Shown here: piece after piece, positions 6,831 through 9,979 of the stretch
How positions within the stretch are numbered: the first letter of the stretch is position 1
Layout of the letters: every line of letters begins with the position of its first letter
Source of the DNA: Bryobacterales bacterium
Lineage (GTDB): Bacteria > Acidobacteriota > Terriglobia > Bryobacterales > Bryobacteraceae
Reading direction: 5' to 3'
Assembly (NCBI GenBank): GCA_003132905.1
Contig: PKZC01000362.1
Coordinates: forward strand, 3,482-13,460
Length of the DNA: 9,979 bases
Notes under the pieces: generated by a model
What the model was told of the DNA's origin: nothing
The model's database searches: none
The model's input: only the letters and a program-made list of their open reading frames with translations
Program-made: the position numbers and the translations under genes

Positions 6831-6844
6831 TATATAAGGTGGCG
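6831..6844 (+). promoter_or_regulatory. Probable -10 region of the stress-protein gene (TATATA-AGGTGGCG element)
   Basis: TATATAAGGTGGCG begins 43 bases before the ATG at 6874. The TATATA or overlapping TATAAG would serve as a -10 hexamer. No good -35 hexamer is present, consistent with dependence on an activator at 6787-6800. The same 14 bases with one change recur at 8597-8610 upstream of the lipoprotein gene. Confidence 0.45.
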
Positions 6845-6873
6845 GGAGACTCTCCGGCAGGGAGGTTTTCCAA

Positions 6874-7791
6874 ATGAAAACCCTCGACGAAGCGGTTTCC
6901 AGCAAGCGAACCTTTGTGGTTCCCGAAAAAATTCTGGTAGCGACCGATCTGGAAGATACCGAATATCTGCTCCCCCACGCCATGGCTCAGGCTCGGGCCT
7001 GCGGCAGCGCGCTGACCCTGGTCCATGTCATCCCGCCGGGCCAGGCGGTTCCGCTCGATGCCAGCGCCATTCCGTATCTGGACGTCGCTGAAATGAAACA
7101 GGCAGCGGAGCAAACCCTGCAGAGGTTGGCGGAGAAGGCGCAGGCCAACGGCATCGAGTGCGACATCGTTGTCACCGAGGGCAATCCGCGCGAGCGGATC
7201 GCAACCCTGGCGCGTGAAATGAATGCCGGCCGCGTCATCGCCGGAACCCACGGACGGCGCCATCTGAAGAAACTCCTGCTCGGATCGGTCGCGCACGAGA
7301 TTCTCCGTTCGGCTCAGGTCCCGGTTTGTACCATCGGCCCCCACGCCCACGAGGCGTCCTCGTTCGGCGCGCCGCGGAAGATCCTGCACCCGGTATCGCT
7401 GTGTGCGGGCTACGAAGGCAGCGCGCGGATGGCCATGGAGATGGCGCAGTTCTACCGCGCCGACATCGTGCTGCTGCACGTTCTGTCGCGCAGCGTGCAG
7501 AACCAGCCCGACGCGGATCGCGTGGTGGAGTGGACCAAATCCGAGATTCGCAGGATCGTTCCCGACGAAGCGGAACTCTGGACGCACACCGCGGCGCAGG
7601 TGGAAATCGGCGATGTGGTGGAAGAGGTGCTGAACGTCGCCACGGAGATGAGCGCCGACCTGATCGTGCTGGGTGTGAACGCGGACGTGTCGTTCTGGCC
7701 CATTCACGGCGACGACACCGTCTACAGCATCATCGCCCAGGCCAAAGTGCCGGTGTTGAGCATCCGGCATCTGCCGGGGACGGTGATTTAA
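6874..7791 (+). CDS. Tandem-domain universal stress protein (UspA family)
   Basis: 305 residues with two Usp domains. Domain 1 (about residues 17-155) begins KILVATDLEDTE and carries the full ATP-binding signature G-x2-G-x9-G-S in GTHGRRHLKKLLLGS, followed by AHEILRSAQVPV. Domain 2 (about 168-302) begins RKILHPVSLCAGYEGS and ends AKVPVLSIR. In place of the glycine motif it has LGVNADVSFWPIHGDD, so it probably does not bind ATP. Tandem Usps are cytoplasmic proteins linked to survival of starvation, hypoxia and oxidative stress; the exact activity is generally unknown. ATG 6874 has GGAGG (6861-6865) 8 bases upstream. It is transcribed divergently from the hydrogenase operon, with paired palindromes between them, which suggests joint regulation. 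No partner gene follows directly. Confidence 0.93.
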   Translation: MKTLDEAVSSKRTFVVPEKILVATDLEDTEYLLPHAMAQARACGSALTLVHVIPPGQAVPLDASAIPYLDVAEMKQAAEQTLQRLAEKAQANGIECDIVVTEGNPRERIATLAREMNAGRVIAGTHGRRHLKKLLLGSVAHEILRSAQVPVCTIGPHAHEASSFGAPRKILHPVSLCAGYEGSARMAMEMAQFYRADIVLLHVLSRSVQNQPDADRVVEWTKSEIRRIVPDEAELWTHTAAQVEIGDVVEEVLNVATEMSADLIVLGVNADVSFWPIHGDDTVYSIIAQAKVPVLSIRHLPGTVI

Positions 7792-7940
7792 GCCCCACGC
7801 TGAAGGCAAGCCTCTCCCCGGACGGGGAAATACCTGTCTGCCGAACTGCTGAAAATCATCGCCCGCCAGGACTGTTTTTGTGTTCGGGCATGACTTCACG
7901 GCTTGGGGAAAAAGGGGCTGTTTTTGAAAGGGCAACAGCT

Positions 7941-7991
7941 TCAACTGTGCCGTAAAAAGCTGCAGAATGACTCCGGCTTTAGCCGCGGAGG
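7941..7991. repeat. Diverged dispersed-repeat unit, copy A
   Basis: Contains GTGCCG (7947-7952), a 20-base spacer and then CCGGCTTTAGCCG, whose arms CGGCT/AGCCG (7974-7985) form a hairpin, followed by a GAGGG-like end. The same order of blocks is found 90 bp downstream (copy B). The layout resembles short palindromic repeats scattered between genes of Acidobacteriota as I remember them; genome-wide copies cannot be checked here. Confidence 0.4.
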
Positions 7992-8030
7992 GAAGATTTC
8001 TGCTGCTACCGGCATTTGTCCGCAAGCTGT

Positions 8031-8081
8031 TGAGTCGTGCCGCGAGTCGCTCCGGGTGAATCCGGGCCTTCAGCCCCTGAG
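8031..8081. repeat. Diverged dispersed-repeat unit, copy B
   Basis: GTGCCG (8037-8042), a 19-base spacer, then CCGGGCCTTCAGCCCCTGAG with GGGC/GCCC arms. The block order and spacing match copy A, offset by 90 bp, although the sequence between blocks has diverged. This points to two decayed copies of one short element. Confidence 0.4.
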
Positions 8082-8140
8082 ATTCAGCCGCCGTGAAACT
8101 TCCGGGCTAACGGTGATCCAGCCCGCAAACCGCCCATGCA

Positions 8141-8195
8141 CTCTGTCATCCCGACGCAAAGCATCGCGCAGCGGAGGGATCTGCGATTGCTGTTC
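8141..8195. repeat. Relic of a TCATCC...GGATCT-type dispersed intergenic repeat
   Basis: The stretch begins TCTGTCATCCCGACGCAAAG and continues with GCGGAGGGATCTGCGATTGC. From memory this resembles a repeat found between genes in many soil and environmental bacteria (TGTCATCCTGAGCG...AGGATCT form). Short translated frames over it are artefacts of the repeat and not genes. Its ends are not defined by direct repeats that I can see. Confidence 0.45.
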
Positions 8196-8596
8196 CCTTC
8201 CCCGATGGCCCGTCCGAACGGATTCGTCGGCAAGCCAGAAGTAATACCCAGGTCTTTCCAGACCGCGACAAGCAGTACGCTCCGCTCTTCCGGGAGCGCT
8301 TTGAATAATCGAAGAACTTCGCAACCGCAGTCAGCGCCTGCATATTTTCACTGGAATTGACAAGCAGATGTTAGCAAGCGCGCAGCGATGGAGCGACATT
8401 GGAAGTGCATTGCGGGAGGACATTAGTAACCTTGCGATTGCTTCCGCTGCATGCGATTCTCAGAAAACTGTAATGACGTTAACTCATGCCCACTGTCACG
8501 CATTCGCAGCCGGCTTTCTTCCGGTCTGTTTAGGCTTCAGGACCATTGCGCAGCCTACAGGCTCGCATTTCATTCTTCGATAGCGTGAAGTTGGCA

Positions 8597-8610
8597 TATA
8601 TAGGGTGGCG
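8597..8610 (+). promoter_or_regulatory. Probable -10 region of the lipoprotein gene (TATATA-GGGTGGCG element)
   Basis: TATATAGGGTGGCG lies 56 bases before the GTG start at 8653 and matches 13 of 14 positions of the element at 6831-6844. TATATA would act as the -10 hexamer. No -35 hexamer stands out. Confidence 0.4.
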
Positions 8611-8652
8611 CATGACCCCTTCTATGTCGAGAGTTTAAGAGAGGTGGCTTCT

Positions 8653-9979
8653 GTGCGTACCCTGCAAAGAGTTGGCGTTTTTCTAATCCCCGCAGTCGTT
8701 CTTTTCTGCGGGTGTGGTCACAACGGCGTCAAGGCGCCAACGACGCTCAGCTACACCACGGCCACGGCGGTCTACACCAGGGGTGTACAGATTACGCCGG
8801 ACAGCCTCACCAACAGTGGCGGAACGGTTACCTCGTACAGCGTGAGCCCGGCCTTTCCGGCTGGGTTAGCGCTGGGCCCGAGCACGGGCATCCTAAGCGG
8901 AACTCCGACAGATGTGGCAGCCTCGGCCAGCTATACAGTCACCGCTTCCGACTCGGCCGGCAGCACCACCGCGGTGTTGAGCATCACGGTGAACGATCAA
9001 TCGCCTTCCGCGCTTAGCTACTCCACAAACCCGGCGATCTACACCGAAGGGTTGCAGATCGCGCCGGACAGCCCGACGAATACCGGCGGAACGGCGATCT
9101 CCTGGGCCGTAAGTCCGGCGCTTCCGGAGGGCTTGAGCCTGAGCACGGTCACGGGGATCGTCAGCGGAGACCCGACATTGGTGGCAGCCGCGGCCAACTA
9201 CACGGTAACGGCAACCAATTCAGGCGGCAATACGACCGCGGTTCTGAACATTGCAGTGATGGCGCCTACGCTCTCTGCGCCGCAGCCCATACCCAATGTC
9301 GGCCAAATGATCACGCCGACGGCGCCCTGGGATTCCACCTTCGAGCCGCTGATACCAGGCGCGGCTGTCCTGCCCCAATATCCCAACTGGCAGGCAGGCC
9401 AGGCAGTCACCACGGTAGTCAGTCCGGATGGCCATACACTCCTGATTCTCACCAGCGGGTACAACCGCATCTACCAACCGCTGGGCGCGCTCGGCGACGG
9501 CTACGGCGTCAACTACGATGGCACTGCCTATGACTATCCGAACTCGAAAGAGTATGTGTTCATCTACGACATTTCGCAGGGCACGCCTGTCTGGAAGCAG
9601 ACCGTGACCATTCCCAACTCCTACAACGGGATTGTGTTCGATCCAACAATAGATACAACTTCGACCGACACAAACTTCGGCAGGAGCACGGCATTTTATG
9701 TGTCCAGCGGCAGCGGCGACTATCCATTTGAAAACCTCGCCGGCGGTTCGAATCCTCCCCAAACTGCAACTGACATTCCCACCCCCAGCAACCCCAACAA
9801 CCTCGGCTACACCGGCAAGGACAATGTGCATGTCTTCACTTTGAGTTCCAACGGAACTACATGGTCGGAGCAACAGGAGCTTGTCATGCACCACGGCACC
9901 GGCTGGGGGCTCGCCGTTTCCTACTCACCACCTCTCACGGCAAATGGCTCGATCTTCGAGCAGGTTTGCGCAGCCGGCG
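8653..9979 (+). CDS. Probable lipoprotein with two Ig-like repeats and a beta-propeller-like region, 3' end beyond window
   Basis: Open from GTG 8653 to the window edge (442 codons, no stop). The start is set by GAGAGGTGG at 8639-8647 and by the signal peptide that follows: a hydrophobic stretch (residues 7-18) and then FCGCGHNG. Cys21 could be the lipidated residue, but the -3 position (Phe18) is atypical, so plain secretion is possible. Two Ig-like repeats of about 85 residues (32-115 and 121-204; putative He_PIG type with LP-x-GL-x-L and TGI-x-SG signatures) follow. From about 210 the protein changes style: SPDGHTLLILTSGYN (257-271), EYVFIYDIS and GKDNVHVFTL (388-397). These strands resemble YncE/YVTN-like beta-propellers, which in Acidobacteriota are often fused to a C-terminal phosphoesterase domain. 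That second domain would lie outside the window, so the enzymatic role is unproven. The protein likely acts outside the cytoplasm. Confidence 0.8.
   Translation, partial: MRTLQRVGVFLIPAVVLFCGCGHNGVKAPTTLSYTTATAVYTRGVQITPDSLTNSGGTVTSYSVSPAFPAGLALGPSTGILSGTPTDVAASASYTVTASDSAGSTTAVLSITVNDQSPSALSYSTNPAIYTEGLQIAPDSPTNTGGTAISWAVSPALPEGLSLSTVTGIVSGDPTLVAAAANYTVTATNSGGNTTAVLNIAVMAPTLSAPQPIPNVGQMITPTAPWDSTFEPLIPGAAVLPQYPNWQAGQAVTTVVSPDGHTLLILTSGYNRIYQPLGALGDGYGVNYDGTAYDYPNSKEYVFIYDISQGTPVWKQTVTIPNSYNGIVFDPTIDTTSTDTNFGRSTAFYVSSGSGDYPFENLAGGSNPPQTATDIPTPSNPNNLGYTGKDNVHVFTLSSNGTTWSEQQELVMHHGTGWGLAVSYSPPLTANGSIFEQVCAAG
8746..9264 (+). repeat. Tandem repeat of the Ig-like domain coding unit, two copies, 267-bp period
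   Basis: Copy 1 begins at 8746 (LSYTTATAVYT) and copy 2 at 9013 (LSYSTNPAIYT), an 89-codon offset. Similarity is visible in DNA as well as protein, for example CAGATTACGCCGGACAGCC against CAGATCGCGCCGGACAGCC. This indicates internal duplication within the gene. Confidence 0.8.

Larger units (their letters stand above)
7792..8652. other. 861-bp region without a convincing gene; repeat debris
   Basis: No open frame here looks like a protein: all candidates are below about 115 codons, low in complexity of signal and without a ribosome binding site and recognisable motif. The part from about 7886 to 8200 holds short palindromic and repeat-like pieces, annotated separately. From about 8250 to 8585 I recognise nothing, neither an RNA gene nor an ORF. 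A short GC hairpin at 7815-7828 follows the stress-protein gene but has no T-tract. The last 60 bases belong to the promoter and leader of the gene at 8653. Confidence 0.6.

Noticed and set aside
7815..7828. Hairpin T-CCCC-GGAC-GGGG-A after the stress-protein gene as a terminator
   Set aside because: The stem has only about 5 bp and no T-tract follows; too weak to call.
7326..7955. Plus-strand frame of 209 codons overlapping the stress-protein gene and the gap after it
   Set aside because: Arg/Ala-rich frame-shifted reading of the Usp gene, no family resemblance, and the part beyond 7791 is repeat debris.
8070..8360. Several short frames on both strands in the intergenic gap
   Set aside because: They overlap each other on a repeat-like stretch and have no ribosome binding site; better explained as repeat DNA.
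1..9979. tRNA or rRNA genes, CRISPR arrays, IS elements, integrases, hyp accessory genes
   Set aside because: I looked for cloverleaf-like ends, regularly spaced repeats, transposase motifs and Hyp protein motifs on both strands and saw none.

Overview
The window looks like chromosomal DNA of a soil-type Acidobacteriota bacterium. This is inference from the gene style: GC-rich coding with long antisense shadow frames, a lipoprotein with Ig-like repeats and a beta-propeller, and intergenic repeat debris of the sort I associate with that phylum. No rRNA or other phylogenetic marker is present to prove it.

Layout. Positions 1-1178 (minus) hold the N-terminal part of a sensor phosphatase (FHA, GAF, then a PP2C/SpoIIE domain cut by the window edge). 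Two housekeeping genes, rlmH and accD, run on the plus strand (1215-2542). Facing them, 4 bp from the accD stop, is a compact four-gene minus-strand operon (6632 to 2547) for a membrane-bound [NiFe] hydrogenase. Its order is Tat-exported small subunit, large subunit, b-type cytochrome, maturation protease, the same order as hyaABCD. The genes overlap or nearly touch. A 241-bp divergent intergenic region (6633-6873) separates the operon from a plus-strand tandem universal stress protein (6874-7791). An 861-bp gap (7792-8652) has no convincing gene but carries remnants of dispersed repeats. From 8653 to the edge is the start of a probable secreted or lipid-anchored protein with two Ig-like repeats and a beta-propeller-like region.

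How the genes work together. The small and large subunits form the H2-splitting heterodimer. The protease removes the 15-residue C-terminal tail of the large subunit after nickel insertion. The small subunit carries the folded dimer across the membrane by the Tat pathway and anchors it. The cytochrome passes electrons to quinone. This is a respiratory H2-uptake module. The hyp genes for NiFe(CN)2CO assembly are not in the window and must lie elsewhere.

Most interesting points. (1) The small subunit has Asn65 where the second Cys of the proximal-cluster CxxC motif normally sits. (2) Two CRP/FNR-like 14-bp palindromes lie exactly 80 bp apart in the divergent region, each centred about 81 bp from the start codon of its nearest gene, which suggests that hydrogenase and stress protein are co-controlled. 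(3) A 14-bp TATATA-containing element is shared upstream of the stress protein and the lipoprotein gene. I saw no clearly new defence or mobile system.
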